From contig OV884059.1 in the NCBI GenBank assembly GCA_930367215.1, forward strand, positions 64,265,393-64,329,392: a stretch of 64,000 nt of DNA, read 5' to 3'. Of the stretch, positions 21,240 through 34,600 are shown piece after piece. A program made the position numbers and the translations under genes. A model generated the notes under the pieces. That model ran no database searches. It was not told the origin of the DNA and saw only the letters and a program-made list of their open reading frames with translations. This stretch comes from Pollenia angustigena. Lineage: Eukaryota; Arthropoda; Insecta; Diptera; Polleniidae. Position 1 is the first letter of the stretch. Every line of letters starts with the position of its first letter.

Positions 21240-23335
21240 GGGCGCGTCCTGGGCAGCTATGGGACTTTTCTGCAACATTTTTCTAGTCTGTATGGTAGCC
21301 CCCTTAAGGAATGGAGAAAGCGGGTAGATATCTTAGAAACATATTGTGGGGATAAAAAATAAAGTGGGGTTGGTCATACATTTGACCCGTCTAGGAGCAT
21401 CCTACGCGCTGAAGGGGCCAACTTTAAGAATTTCATTACACCGCCATATTTGTATAGGAGCCTCCATAAGGGGTGGAGATGAGGTGCAAGTATATTTAAA
21501 GAAAATGTTGGGGCCAAAAAACTAATAGAGGCCGGTCATACCTGGGCAGTTATGGGACATTTTGTATGGGAGCCCCCTTAAGGAATGGAGATAGGGGTTA
21601 TGTATGTTAGAAATAAATGATGGAGATGAAAAATAAAGTAAGGCTCGTCATAGATTTGACCCGTCTAGGAGCACCCTACGCTCTGCAGGGGCCAACTTTA
21701 ATAATTTTATTAAACCGCCATATTTGTATGAGACCCTCCCTAAGGGGTTGAGATAAGGTGCAAGTATATTTAAAGAAAATGTTGGAGCCAAAAAACTAAT
21801 AGGGGTCGGTCATACATGTTATCCCCCTGGGGGCCATTCCTGGGCAGTTATGGATATTTTTCTTCAATAAATTTCTAGACTGTATTGAAAATTTTATAGG
21901 GAAGCCCCCTTAAGGAATGGAGATAGCGGTTAGGTATGTAAGAAATAAATGATGGAGATGAAAAATAAAGTGAGGTTCGTCATAGATTTGAACCGTCTAG
22001 GAGCACCCTACGCTCTGCAGATGCCACTTTAAGAATTTCAAAAAACCACCATGTTTGTATGGGAGCCTACCTACGGGGTGCAGATAAGGTGCAAGTATAT
22101 TTAAAAAAATGTTAGGGCCGAAAAACTAATAGAAGTCGGTCATACATTTTTACCCCTTAGGGACGATTCCTGGTCAGTTATGGGTCTTTTTCTTCAATAT
22201 ATTTCTAGAATGTATTGAAAATTTTATATAAGAGCCCCCTTAAGGAATGGAGATAGCGGTTAGGTATGTTAGAAATAAATAATGGAGATGAAAAATAAAG
22301 TGAGGTTGGTCATAGATTTGACTCATCTAGGAGCACCCTACGCTCTGCAGGGGCCAACTTTAAGAATTTCATTAAACCGCCATATTTGTATGGGAGCCTC
22401 CCTACGGGGTACAGAAAAGTTGCAAGTATGTTTAAAGAAAATGTTGAGGATAAAAAACTAATAGCGGTCGGTCATACATTTTATCCCCCTAGTGGCGATT
22501 CCTGGGCAGTTATGGGACGTTTACTTCAATAAATTTCTAGGCTGTATTGCACATTTTGTATGGGAGCCCCCTTAAGGAATGGAGATAGGGGTTACGTATG
22601 TTAGAAATAAGTGATGGAGATGAAAAATAAAGTAAGGTCCGTCATAGATTTGACCCGTTTAGGAGCACCCCACGCTCTGCAGGGGCCAACTTTAAGAATT
22701 TTATTAAACCGCCATATTTGTATGAGAGCCTCCCTAAGGGGTTGAGATAGGTGCAAGTATATTTAAAGAAAAGGTTGGAACCGAAAAACTAATATAGGTC
22801 GGTCGTATATTTTATCCCCCTAAGGGCGATTCCTGGGCAGTTATGGATATTTTTCTTCAATATATTTCTAGACTGTAATGCAAATTTTATATGGGAGCCC
22901 CCTTAAGGAATGGAGATAGCGGTTAGGTATGTAAGAAATAAATGATAGAGATGAAAAATAAGGTAAGGTTGGTCATAGATTTTACCCGTCTAGGAGCACC
23001 CTACACTCTGCAGAGGCCACTTTTAGAATTTCACTTAACCACCATATTTGTATGGGAGCCTACCTACAGGGTGCAGATAAGGTGCAAGTATATTTAAAGA
23101 AAATGTTAAGGCCAAAAAACTAATAGAAGTCGGTCATACATGTTATCCACCTAGGGACGATTCCTGGCCAGTTATGGGTCTTTTTCTTCAATATATTTCT
23201 AGACTGTATTGAAAATTTTATATGGGAGCCCCCTTAAGGAAAGGAGATAGCGGTTAGGTATGTTAGAAATAAATAATGGAGATTAAAAATAAAGTAAGGT
23301 TGGTCATAGATTTTACCCGTCTAGGAGCACCCTAC
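21240..23335. repeat. ~330-bp tandem array, left arm (about 7 units)
   Basis: The anchor GCCCCCTTAAGGAATGGAG occurs at 21298, 21572, 21904, 22234, 22566, 22896 and 23228, giving spacings of 274, 332, 330, 332, 330 and 332. Each unit also has a CCGTCTAGGAGCACCCTACG block and a CCGCCATATTTGTATG block. Units fall into three subtypes by the sequence after CCCT (GGTTGAG, GGTGCAG, GGTACAG), repeated in order, so a ~993-bp higher-order period is visible. No open frame runs through it. Confidence 0.85.
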
Positions 23336-23816
23336 GTTTCTGGCAAAGTTTTTCAAAGATATTTTGTTATGAATACTAAAAAACAGTGACAACTAAATTG
23401 TTTTATTTTGCTGTTAAGTTTTCTAAGTTCTTCTGTCGTCTGCTTATTTTTGTTTATATGTTAATTTTTATAAATTAATAACATCCAATTTGTTTTAATA
23501 ACATCCAAAGATAGTTACATTTAAATTATTTTAATGTTTGCTTAAAAATTACATAGGTACCCTATATTTATGACTTAAATAGATATAAAAATGAATTTAT
23601 ATGATATCATTATCTTAAAAATAGTCATTAAATATAAAATAAAAATGTTATGTTAATAAAAGTTAAACGTTAGAAATGGATATTCAAATTTTTTTCAAAA
23701 TGTATCTATTTGGGAAAAAGGGTATCATTTTGGAAACTAAAATGTATCTTTCTCGAAATTTCACTGGTAACACTGTAATACATATTAATGTAAGAATGTG
23801 TTAGTGTACAAAATTG
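23336..23816. other. AT-rich spacer in left arm
   Basis: AT-rich sequence without genes, mirrored at about 59610-60060. Contains ATCCAATTTGTTTTAATAAC-type repeats. Confidence 0.5.
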
Positions 23817-24130
23817 CACACAGAGTTGCATTACATCAGCGTTGCCATTGTGAAAAATTGTCCCTCTTTTTTTATTTACGAAGTTTTAAAGTTAAAGAAG
23901 GTTTTTAAAAATATCCTGCCGTATTCATAAAAAATTACTGTGAATTACAGCGCATGAACATTCTGCCTTAAAACCTATTTTAAACTTATTTTATTTTTTT
24001 AAACGGCTGATACAATTAAATTTGCTGTATATTGGATGACTATTATATGATGATTTTTTGCTTTTGACCGATCTTATATTTTATCTGTCCTTTATTAGTG
24101 CAACGTTTTTGAGTTTTGTGTACCCCTTAG
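23817..24130. repeat. Boundary module copy 1 (ACACAGAGTTGCA..CAGCGTTGCCA)
   Basis: CACACAGAGTTGCA at 23817-23830 and CAGCGTTGCCATTGTG at 23836-23852 are followed by TATATTGGATGA and TTTATCTGTCCTTTATTAGTG. It is a diverged copy of the modules flanking the satellite arrays (38.3 and 28.5 kb, and mirrored in the right arm). Confidence 0.6.
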
Positions 24131-24277
24131 TGCCAATTCACACGTTGCAAGTCTTATTGACCAGCTTGCTACCTTATAGGCGAGAGAGAGTGAGAGAGAA
24201 ACGTTTATTTTCCTCTCTTCACTCTCGTTATAGAGTAGCAGGCTGATCAATAAGACTTGCAACGTGCGAATTGGGAC
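24130..24277. mobile_element. 148-bp hairpin MITE with TTA target duplication (left arm)
   Basis: Arms GTGCCAATTCACACGTTGCA and the inverted TGCAACGTGCGAATTGGGAC, extending about 55 bp each around a GAGAGAGAG-rich loop. Flanked by TTA (24127-24129, 24278-24280). A 3-bp TTA duplication suggests a Harbinger-type MITE. Present at the mirrored place in the right arm, so it predates the duplication. Confidence 0.65.
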
Positions 24278-24627
24278 TTAATGTGTACCCCTTTATGCCT
24301 TAATTAAGGGTTGCGCGATCAAGTTTTAATACACTCGCACTTTTTTACCAATTAACTCACACTTAGTGAGTGGATTGACCTACTACGTTTAAACGTTAAG
24401 GAACATATTTAATGGAAAGAGCAAAATATTGGAAATTTTTGCGTCTCCAAAGTAAGATATTACGATGAGTCTGAATTTTTTCCATAATATATATTTTGTC
24501 GTTACCAAATCTATACCAAATATGAATTTAAACAGAAATGTTGGATTAATACACTATTGTTGAACAAAAGCGATATGTGTCATTTTAAAGATCTGCTTAT
24601 ATGAATTATGTTTTTATTTTTGAAATA

Positions 24628-25760
24628 CAGTAGAATCCCGATAATTCGTAATCGCAAGGGACCAGCAATTTCCTACGAATTATAGGGGCTTTTGATTTAG
24701 CGGGCTTTCGATTTAACGGGGTTAAAATAAAAAAAATACGAATTAAAGGGCTTTTCAATTTATTTACTAAAACGATAAAAAAAAACATAAAAAACAATTG
24801 TTGAAAATAAAATACAGTTAAACCTCGATTAACCGGGCCTCTATTAATCGGTTACATCTATTAACCCGCATGCGGTTCTTTTTACTTTTTCCCTCTATTA
24901 TCCGTGCTTTACCTCTATTTTCCGTGCTTTAGATTTATACCTCTATTAACCGTGCTTTACATATATTATCCGTGCAGGATTCATATGATTTTTATTATGT
25001 ATGTTAATCTAAATACGGTGTTTCCCCTTTTTAAGTTCATGTGCCCACACATAAGAACATACATATATGCGTTTTTATTCATTTAGTAAGTGAAATTTAA
25101 ACATTTCGTCAGAAGAAATGCAAAAACAAAAAAGCAATAAACGTTGTAAAATTTACAAATTTTGTGCAGTCATGTAGTTTGATCAACCAAAGCATAGTCA
25201 GTAAAAATCCAAATTTTAATGTTTTTGACGATACATACATATTTGATTTTGCATTGTCTATGACAATTTGTATATTTTGTAAAAAATTTGTTGTATATTA
25301 TAATCTGTAGTTACATAAATCGAATGTTTTAATAAAAATACATAAATTTCTGTATATTTTAATATAACCTCTATTAACCGTGTATTTCGATTTTCCGTGC
25401 TGGTGCCGGTCCCACGAAAGCCGGATAATAGAGGTTTAACTGTATATAAAAATTATACATGTAACAAACTGATATTAAGAAAATAAACACACACACAAGC
25501 AAAAACCCACAAAAAACAAAGCGGTAAACAAAAAATTATTCTTTCCATGTTTCTGTTGTTTTTATTATGAATGATAAGTGGTAGTTAGCAAACAATTACG
25601 ATTTATAAGAGATAAAGAAGATTTTATTTGAAAAAAAATTTATAATTAGCGAGGGGACCAAAATGTATGGAAATTTTACGAAATAACGAGATTTTTTCAA
25701 AGGACCGACAGTTATCGGGAATAACGATTTACCGGGGTACGACTTATCGGGATTTGACTG
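24628..25760. mobile_element. pogo-like MITE, interrupted (left arm)
   Basis: The termini CAGTAGAATCCCGATAATTC and the inverted TTATCGGGATTTGACTG are flanked by TA. This resembles pogo/Tigger ends. The element is about 503 bp once the nested 628-bp insertion is removed, against 504 bp for the uninterrupted copy in the right arm. No transposase. Confidence 0.7.
24815..25442. mobile_element. Second pogo-like MITE nested in the first; left arm only
   Basis: CAGTTAAACCTCGATTAACC at 24815 is mirrored by the inverted GGATAATAGAGGTTTAACTG ending at 25442, with TA on each side (24813-24814, 25443-25444). The interior repeats CCTCTATTAACCGTGC-type units. The right arm has the clean empty site at 58622-58623, so this insertion followed the inverted duplication or was never copied to the other arm. 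Confidence 0.75.
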
Positions 25761-26620
25761 TAAATAGTTTCTTGTTATCAATTTTTTTAAAATAAAAATA
25801 TATTTTTTTTATTTAATTTTCTTATATCTTTTTATGTGGTTTTTTTGACTTCCCTCTGTGTGTTTATTTGTAATTGCTACGCAAAGGTTTAGGAAAAAGA
25901 CAAGAAGATAAAACAGGTGTAAAAAGTCCTACTTTTGGGTACTTTTTGTAAACACTTGTTTTTAACAATTTTGCTTAAAATTGAAACCTATGTTCTTTAC
26001 GATACGTTGTAAAGCGGCCCATACACTTGCAATATTATTGTATATGATATTCGCCATATTATTTCCATTTTGTCGTAAATTATGCAATAAGTCGCACAAT
26101 GGTTTAAATTTAAATATTGCTCAACTTTCATTAAAAAAAAGGTGTACATACATAACCTTTATGAATAACATCAACAGCATTGTACAATGTTAGCAACAAA
26201 TTTCAGTTTCTTTTCGTTGTGCAATACAAATCAAATGTCTTTTGATTGTTGCCAATATAATTTGTTACCTTCGAATATCACATACACATCGATATAATTG
26301 TACAATACTTAAAATTTAACAATTTTATTGCAAGTGTATGAGCCACTTAAGAACGTAAGTTAACGGTCGTACATTTTTTAAAACACGATCTATTTACTTA
26401 CAATTCCGTCGTACACAAATCGAGTTTTCTTTTGAAAATAATCTTAAAAAAATCTAAATTTTTGTTAATTTTTTCCTTGGTTTATGTTGTTATCAAATAT
26501 TCAATTTGAGAACACAAAAATAATTTAAATTAAATTTTCAATTTTTATTTCCCTTCTCCAGCAACTTTCAAAAATCCTTTGTGTTTATACGATGATTTAA
26601 AGTTACGTATTTTTTATTTG

Positions 26621-26745
26621 CAGAAGCGCCTCGATTATCTGTCATTCGATTAACCGGCAGATGCAACACTATTCGTTTGTAACTTAATTAGAAACACACA
26701 AAAAACTACTCAAAATTGTTGCTATGGATGATCGAGGACTTACTG
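26621..26745. mobile_element. Short decayed pogo-like MITE (left arm)
   Basis: CAGAAGCGCCTCGATTATC and the inverted GATGATCGAGGACTTACTG bound 125 bp. The termini are of the same CCTCGATTA type as the neighbouring MITEs. Mirrored at about 57297-57421. Confidence 0.5.
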
Positions 26746-26759
26746 TATTTTCAATTTAT

Positions 26760-28520
26760 AAAACGTAACGATAAGAAAATAAATAAGTTGAAAGATAAAT
26801 CTGAGAAAAAGTCATGAAAAACACAAACCAAGTATTTTTGTTTACCCCTCTATCTTCACTTAACCGTTAGCCACCAAACCAAAAGAGAAGTTGTAAAAGC
26901 CCCCGTCTGAATTTTCTGTAAGTCGACGTACGACGTAGATACGCTTTTAGATTTGCGCCAGCTATTGTGTGCCTTTGTATACAATAGTATACATATTAAT
27001 TTGACATCGTATCTACGTCGTAGACTACTACGTTCATACGGTGCAATTGTGTTCCTTATCATAGAGATAGCAAACAAATATAGTACATCTGAAGAGAAAG
27101 CTGTTACAAATTTGTACTTTTTGAAAATTTTGGCTAACCCTTAATTTTTTATTTTTTAAACAGGCATATTTTTCAGAAACCAATTATGATTTTGTTTTAA
27201 TAATTGCAGCTTTACACTAGGAGACAAAAATTGTATAACGAACTAACGCAAAAAAGCTGCAGCTAGCGCCATAGAATTGCTAAAATGTCGACAAATTTTA
27301 ATTTATTTTTTTAACATTCATGGCCCGCCGCGGCCAAACTGTGGATTCTTTAGTAAAGTTCTATTCAGAAAAAATAATTCTTATAATATAATTCAAAATT
27401 CTTTAGAACATCATAATTCTTTTTTTACATTTTTCAGCTGTATTTATATCGAAAATTCGAAATATGTGTAAAAAATTATTATTGGATAATTTACGTTTTT
27501 ACCTTTTGCAATGTATTTCATAAATTTCACGAATTTCCGATAAAAAATACAACTGAAAAATGTGAAAAAATGCATTTTTCAGTAACTATATATGAGGAAT
27601 TATGAATTAGAGTAAAAGGAGTATTTTTTCTGAAGATTACCGTTTGGCAGCTACGGGCCAAAAATGTTTTTGAGGCTTTAGATAAATTTTTTCGGATTAT
27701 TTTGTTCTACTTATTTTCTAAGAGTCTATAGCTACAATTATGGCGAAAATAATTGCTTTCCGAGATTAAGACATGAGAAAAATAAAATAAAAACTAGCAA
27801 AACGCAAAAGTTTCGTTGGTTACGAAAAGTACTTCGAGAAATTCCACACGAGAAAGAGTTTGAAAAATTGGACTATGGGCCAAAAATAGTGCAAAATATT
27901 TAAAAATTTAATATTTTAGCAATTTTAATTCACTAAATACTGTTTTTACGCTTATTTTGTTTTAAGCTTTCCTTCTCCCAGTTTATAGCTAAGATTATGG
28001 TGAAGACAAGAAAACAAAATGCTAAATGGTTTCCGAGATAAAGAGCATGTAACAGGTGCATAAAAAAACCTTGGTACATTTTTATTAATAATGAAATACA
28101 ATAAAATTTTTTTAGAGCCAATTCATTATAGAATAAAAAGTGCTTAAAGTAATAAAAAGTAAAACTACAACTTGTTACAGACGGTCGTTATTAAAATTTA
28201 ACTTTTGAACAGAACATTGCATAATTCAATATAAGACTTTGAACAGTGAACACTTAAGTCGATTTCATCATTTTTAGATACTTCAGCACCTTAAAGAATA
28301 CATTTGTGATCGTTAAGGTATGAAGTATTGAAGGAGTAAACAAAATTAAACAACGTTACAGTAATAAAGCAGATAGAATCTAAGATAGCTTTGTTGCACT
28401 TAACTTCACTTAACGTTTTCATCTAATATACTGCAAAGATTAGATTATATATTGACAAAAATCTTTATACAAATTTTAAACATGTGTACGTCTAACAATA
28501 TTTAAAAAAAAGGGAAAATA
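26760..28520. other. Left-arm spacer leading into the satellite boundary
   Basis: Non-coding. Contains a TACGACGTAGATACG / CGTATCTACGTCGTA inverted pair (about 26930-27023). From about 27530 to 28520 it is an inverted diverged copy of 38350-39370 (for example CGATAAAAAATACAACTGAA and ATATGAGGAATTATG). About 130 bp (27566-27696) is missing at the mirrored place in the right arm. The open frames here have no motif and recur only because the arm is duplicated. Confidence 0.5.
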
Positions 28521-28523
28521 TGA

Positions 28524-28558
28524 CAAATGGCAACGCTGTTCAAGTGCAACTCTGTGTG
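28524..28558. repeat. Boundary module copy 2 (inverted)
   Basis: CAAATGGCAACGCTG and TGCAACTCTGTGTG, the inverted form of the boundary motif, lie just outside the satellite array. Confidence 0.65.
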
Positions 28559-28669
28559 ATTATTTCTACACTGCTGCTAATGTAGCAATTTTCTTGTCAA
28601 AACCAGCGAATTTAAATAAAATTTATTAGTAAAACTTTTTGGCGTTTTATCGCTAAATTATATAAAATT

Positions 28670-31600
28670 TCAATTATTTCTTTTCAAAAAGGGCGGTTTT
28701 TATTGGTTTATAACTAAATATACTTTCTATTTAAAATTTGGAGCTATTTTTTATTGTGTTTCATTAATAATAATTCAATAATTTTATTTCAAAAAGGGTG
28801 CTTTTTAGCGATTTATGACTAAAAATACTTTCTATTTAAAATATTGAGCTATTTTTTTTTGTGTTTGTTTTACCATATTTCAATAATTTCTTTTCAAAAA
28901 GGGCGATTTTAGGGATTTATGTCTATATATACTTTCTATTTAAAATATTGTGCTATTTTATATTGTGTTTGTGTTATAATATTTCAATAATTTATTTTTA
29001 AAAAGGTCGATTTTAGCGATTTATGTCTAAATATACTTTCCATTTAAAATTTTGAGCTATTTTTTATTGTGTTTCATTAATAATAATTCAATAATTTATT
29101 TTCAAAAAGGGTGGTTTTTAGCGATTTATGACTAAATATACTTTCTATTTAAAATATTGTGCTATTTTATATTGTGTTTGTGTTATAATATATCAATAAT
29201 TACTTTTTAAAAATGGCGATTTTAGCGATTTATGTCTAAATATACTTTCTATTTAAAATATTGTGCCATTTTATATTGTGTTATAATATTTCAATAATTT
29301 CTTTCTAAAAAGAGCGATTTTAGCAATTTATGTCTAAATATACTTTCCATTTAAAATTTTGAGCTATTTTTTATTGTTTCATTAATAATAATTCAATAAT
29401 TTCTTTTCAAATAGGGTGGTTTTTAGCGATTTATGGCTAAATATACTTTCTATTTAAAATATTGTGCTATTTTATATAGTGTTTGTGTTATAATATTTCA
29501 ATAATTTCTTTTTAAAAAGGTCGATTTTAGCGAATTAAAATTTTGAGCTATTTTTTATTGTGTTTCATTAATAATAATTCAATAATTTCTTTTCAAAAAG
29601 GGTGGTTTTTAGCGATTTATGACTAAATATACTTTCTATTTAAAATATTGTGCTATTTTATATTGTGTTTGTGTTATAATATTTCAATAATTTCTTTTTA
29701 AAAAGGTCGATTTTAGCGATTTATGTCTAAATATACTTTCCATTTAAAATTTTGAGCTATTTTTTATTGTGTTTCATTAATAATAATTCAATAATTTCTT
29801 TTCAAAAAGGGTGGTTTTTAGCGATTTATGACTAAATATACTTTCTATTTAAAATATTGTGCTATTTTATATTGTGTTTGTGTTATAATATTTCAATAAT
29901 TTCTTTTTAAAAAGGTCGATTTTAGCGATTTATGTCTAAATATACTTTCCATTTAAAATTTTGAGCTATTTTTTATTGTGTTTCATTAATAATAATTCAA
30001 TAATTTCTTTTCAAAAAGGGTGGTTTTTAGCGATTTATGACTAAATATACTTTCTATTTAAAATATTGTGCTATTTTATATTGTGTTTGTGTTATAATAT
30101 TTCAATAATTTCTTTTTAAAAAGGTCGATTTTAGCGATTTATGTCTAAATATACTTTCCATTTAAAATTTTGAGCTATTTTTTATTGTGTTTCATTAATA
30201 ATAATTCAATAATTTCTTTTCAAAAAGGGTGGTTTTTAGCGATTTATGACTAAATATACTTTCTATTTAAAATATTGTGCTATTTTATATTGTGTTTGTG
30301 TTATAATATTTCAATAATTTCTTTTTAAAAAGGTCGATTTTAGCGATTTATGTCTAAATATACTTTCCATTTAAAATTTTGAGCTAGTTTTTATTGTGTT
30401 TCATTAATAATTATTCAATAATTTCTTTTCAAATGGGGTGGTTTTTAGCGATTTATGACTAAATATACTTTCTATTTAAAATATTGTGCTATTTTATATT
30501 GTGTTTGGGTTATAATATTTCAATAATTTCTTTTTAAAAAGGTCGATTTTAGCGATTTATGTCTAAATATACTTTCCATTTAAAATTTTGAGCTATTTTT
30601 TATTGTGTTTCATTAATAATAATTCAATAATTTCTTTTCAAAAAGGGTGGTTTTTAGCGATTTATGACTAAATATACTTTCTATTTAAAATATTGTGCTA
30701 TTTTATATTGTGTTTGTGTTATAATATTTCAATAATTTCTTTTTAAAAAGGTCGATTTTAGCGATTTATGTCTAAATATACTTTCCATTTAAAATTTTGA
30801 GCTATTTTTTATTGTGTTTCATTAATAATAATTCAATAATTTCTTTTCAAATAGGGTGGTTTTTAGCGATTTATGACTAAATATACTTTCTATTTAAAAT
30901 ATTGTGCTATTTTATATTGTGTTTGTGTTATAATATTTCAATAATTTCTTTTTAAAAAGGTCGATTTTAGCGATTTATGTCTAAATATACTTTCCATTTA
31001 AAATTTTGAGCTATTTTTTATTGTGTTTCATTAATAATAATTCAATAATTTCTTTTCAAAAAGGGTGGTTTTTAGCGATTTATGACTAAATATACTTTCT
31101 ATTTAAAATATTGTGCTATTTTATATTGTGTTTGTGTTATAATATTTCAATAATTTCTTTTTAAAAAGGTCGATTTTAGCGATTTATGTCTAAATATACT
31201 TTCCATTTAAAATTTTGAGCTATTTTTTATTGTGTTTCATTAATAATAATTCAATAATTTCTTTTCAAAAAGGGTGGTTTTTAGCGATTTATGACTAAAT
31301 ATACTTTCTATTTAAAATATTGTGCTATTTTATATTGTGTTTGTGTTATAATATTTCAATAATTTCTTTTTAAAAAGGGCGATTTTAGCGATTTATGTCT
31401 AAATATACTTTCCATTTAAAATTTTGAGCTAGTTTTTATTGTGTTTCATTAATAATTATTCAATAATTTCTTTTCAAATGGGGTGGTTTTTAGCGATTTA
31501 TGACTAAATATACTTTCTATTTAAAATATTGTGCTATTTTATATTGTGTTTGGGTTATAATATTTCAATAATTTCTTTTTAAAAAGGTCGATTTTAGCGA

Positions 31601-34600
31601 TTTATGTCTAAATATACTTTCCATTTAAAATTTTGAGCTATTTTTTATTGTGTTTCATTAATAATAATTCAATAATTTCTTTTCAAAAAGGGTGGTTTTT
31701 AGCGATTTATGACTAAATATACTTTCTATTTAAAATATTGTGCTATTTTATATTGTGTTTGTGTTATAATATTTCAATAATTTCTTTTTAAAAAGGTCGA
31801 TTTTAGCGATTTATGTCTAAATATACTTTCCATTTAAAATTTTGAGCTATTTTTTATTGTGTTTCATTAATAATAATTCAATAATTTCTTTTCAAATAGG
31901 GTGGTTTTTAGCGATTTATGACTAAATATACTTTCTATTTAAAATATTGTGCTATTTTATATTGTGTTTGTGTTATAATATTTCAATAATTTCTTTTTAA
32001 AAAGGTCGATTTTAGCGATTTATGTCTAAATATACTTTCCATTTAAAATTTTGAGCTATTTTTTATTGTGTTTCATTAATAATTATTCAATAATTTCTTT
32101 TCAAATAGGGTGGTTTTTAGCGATTTATGACTAAATATACTTTCTATTTAAAATATTGTGCTATTTTATATTGTGTTTGTGTTATAATATTTCAATAATT
32201 TCTTTTTAAAAAGGTCGATTTTAGCGATTTATGTCTAAATATACTTTCCATTTAAAATTTTTAGCTATTTTTTATTGTGTTTCATTAATAATAATTCAAT
32301 AATTTCTTTTCAAATAGGGTGGTTTTTAGCGATTTATGACTAAATATACTTTCTATTTAAAATATTGTGCTATTTTATATTGTGTTTGTGTTATAATATT
32401 TCAATAATTTCTTTTTAAAAAGGTCGATTTTAGCGATTTATGTCTAAATATACTTTCCATTTAAAATTTTGAGCTATTTTTTATTGTGTTTCATTAATAA
32501 TAATTCAATAATTTCTTTTCAAAAAGGGTGGTTTTTAGCGATTTATGACTAAATATACTTTCTATTTAAAATATTGTGCCATTTTATATTGTGTTATAAT
32601 ATTTCAATAATTTCTTTCTAAAAAGAGCGATTTTAGCGATTTATGTCTAAATATACATTCCATTTAAAATTTTGAGCTATTTTTTATTGTGTTTCATTAA
32701 TATTAATTCAATAATTTATTTTCAAAAAGGGTGGTTTTTAGCGATTTATGACTAAATATACTTTCTATTTAAAATATTGTGCTATTTTATATTGTGTTTG
32801 TGTTATAATATTTCAATAATTTCTTTTTAAAAAGGTCGATTTTAGCGATTTATGTCTAAATATACTTTCCATTTAAAATTTTGAGCTATTTTTTATTGTG
32901 TTTCATTAATAATAATTCAATAATTTCTTTTCAAAAAGTGTGGTTTTTAGCGATTTATGACTAAATATACTTTCTATTTAAAATATTGTGCTATTTTATA
33001 TTGTGTTTGTGTTATAATATTTCAATAATTTCTTTTTAAAAAGGTCGATTTTAGCGATTTATGTCTAAATATACTTTCCATTTAAAATTTTGAGCTATTT
33101 TTTATTGTGTTTCATTAATAATAATTCAATAATTTCTTTTCAAATAGGGTGGTTTTTAGCGATGTATGACTAAATATACTTTCTATTTAAAATATTGTGC
33201 TATTTTATATTGTGTTTGTGTTATAATATTTCAATAATTTCTTTTTAAAAAGGTCGATTTTAGCGATTTATGTCTAAATATACTTTCCATTTAAAATTTT
33301 GAGCTATTTTTAATTGTGTTTCATTAATAATAATTCAATAATTTCTTTTCCAAAAGGGTGGTTTTTAGCGATTTATGACTAAATATACTTTCTATTTAAA
33401 ATATTGTGCCATTTTATATTGTGTTATAATATTTCAATAATTTCTTTCTAAAAAGAGCGATTTTAGCGATTTATGTCTAAATATACATTCCATTTAAAAT
33501 TTTGAGCTATTTTTTATTGTGTTTCATTAATAATAATTCAATAATTTCTTTTCAAATAGGGTGGTTTTTAGCGATGTATGACTAAATATACTTTCTATTT
33601 AAAATATTGTGCTATTTTATATTGTGTTTGTGTTATAATATTTCAATAATTTCTTTTTAAAAAGGTCGATTTTAGCGATTTATGTCTAAATATACTTTCC
33701 ATTTAAAATTTTGAGCTATTTTTTATTGTGTTTCATTAATAATAATTCAATAATTTCTTTTCAAAAAGTGTGGTTTTTAGCGATTTATAACTAAATATAC
33801 TTTCTATTTAAAATATTGTGCTATTTTATATTGTGTTTGTGTTATAATATTTCAATAATTTCTTTTTAAAAAGGTCGATTTTAGCGATTTATGTCTAAAT
33901 ATACTTTCCATTTAAAATTTTGAGCTATTTTTTATTGTGTTTCATTAATAATAATTCAATAATTTCTTTTCAAATAGGGTGGTTTTTAGCGATGTATGAC
34001 TAAATATACTTTCTATTTAAAATATTGTGCTATTTTATATTGTGTTTGTGTTATAATATTTCAATAATTTCTTTTTAAAAAGGTCGATTTTAGCGATTTA
34101 TGTCTAAATATACTTTCCATTTAAAATTTTGAGCTATTTTTTATTGTGTTTCATTAATAATAATTCAATAATTTCTTTTCCAAAAGGGTGGTTTTTAGCG
34201 ATTTATGACTAAATATACTTTCTATTTAAAATATTGTGCCATTTTATATTGTGTTATAATATTTCAATAATTTCTTTCTAAAAAGAGCGATTTTAGCGAT
34301 TTATGTCTAAATATACATTCCATTTAAAATTTTGAGCTATTTTTTATTGTGTTTCATTAATAATAATTCAATAATTTATTTTCAAAAAGGGTGGTTTTTA
34401 GCGATTTATGACTAAATATACTTTCTATTTAAAATATTGTGCTATTTTATATTGTGTTTGTGTTATAATATTTCAATAATTTCTTTTTAAAAAGGTCGAT
34501 TTTAGCGATTTATGTCTAAATATACTTTCCATTTAAAATTTTGAGCTATTTTTTATTGTGTTTCATTAATAATAATTCAATAATTTATTTTCAAAAAGGG

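Noticed and set aside
26856..27144. Overlapping open frames with conserved copies in both arms (26.9-27.1 and 56.9-57.1 kb)
   Set aside because: Conservation is explained by the inverted duplication, and the sequence contains a TACGACGTAGATACG inverted pair rather than a coding pattern.
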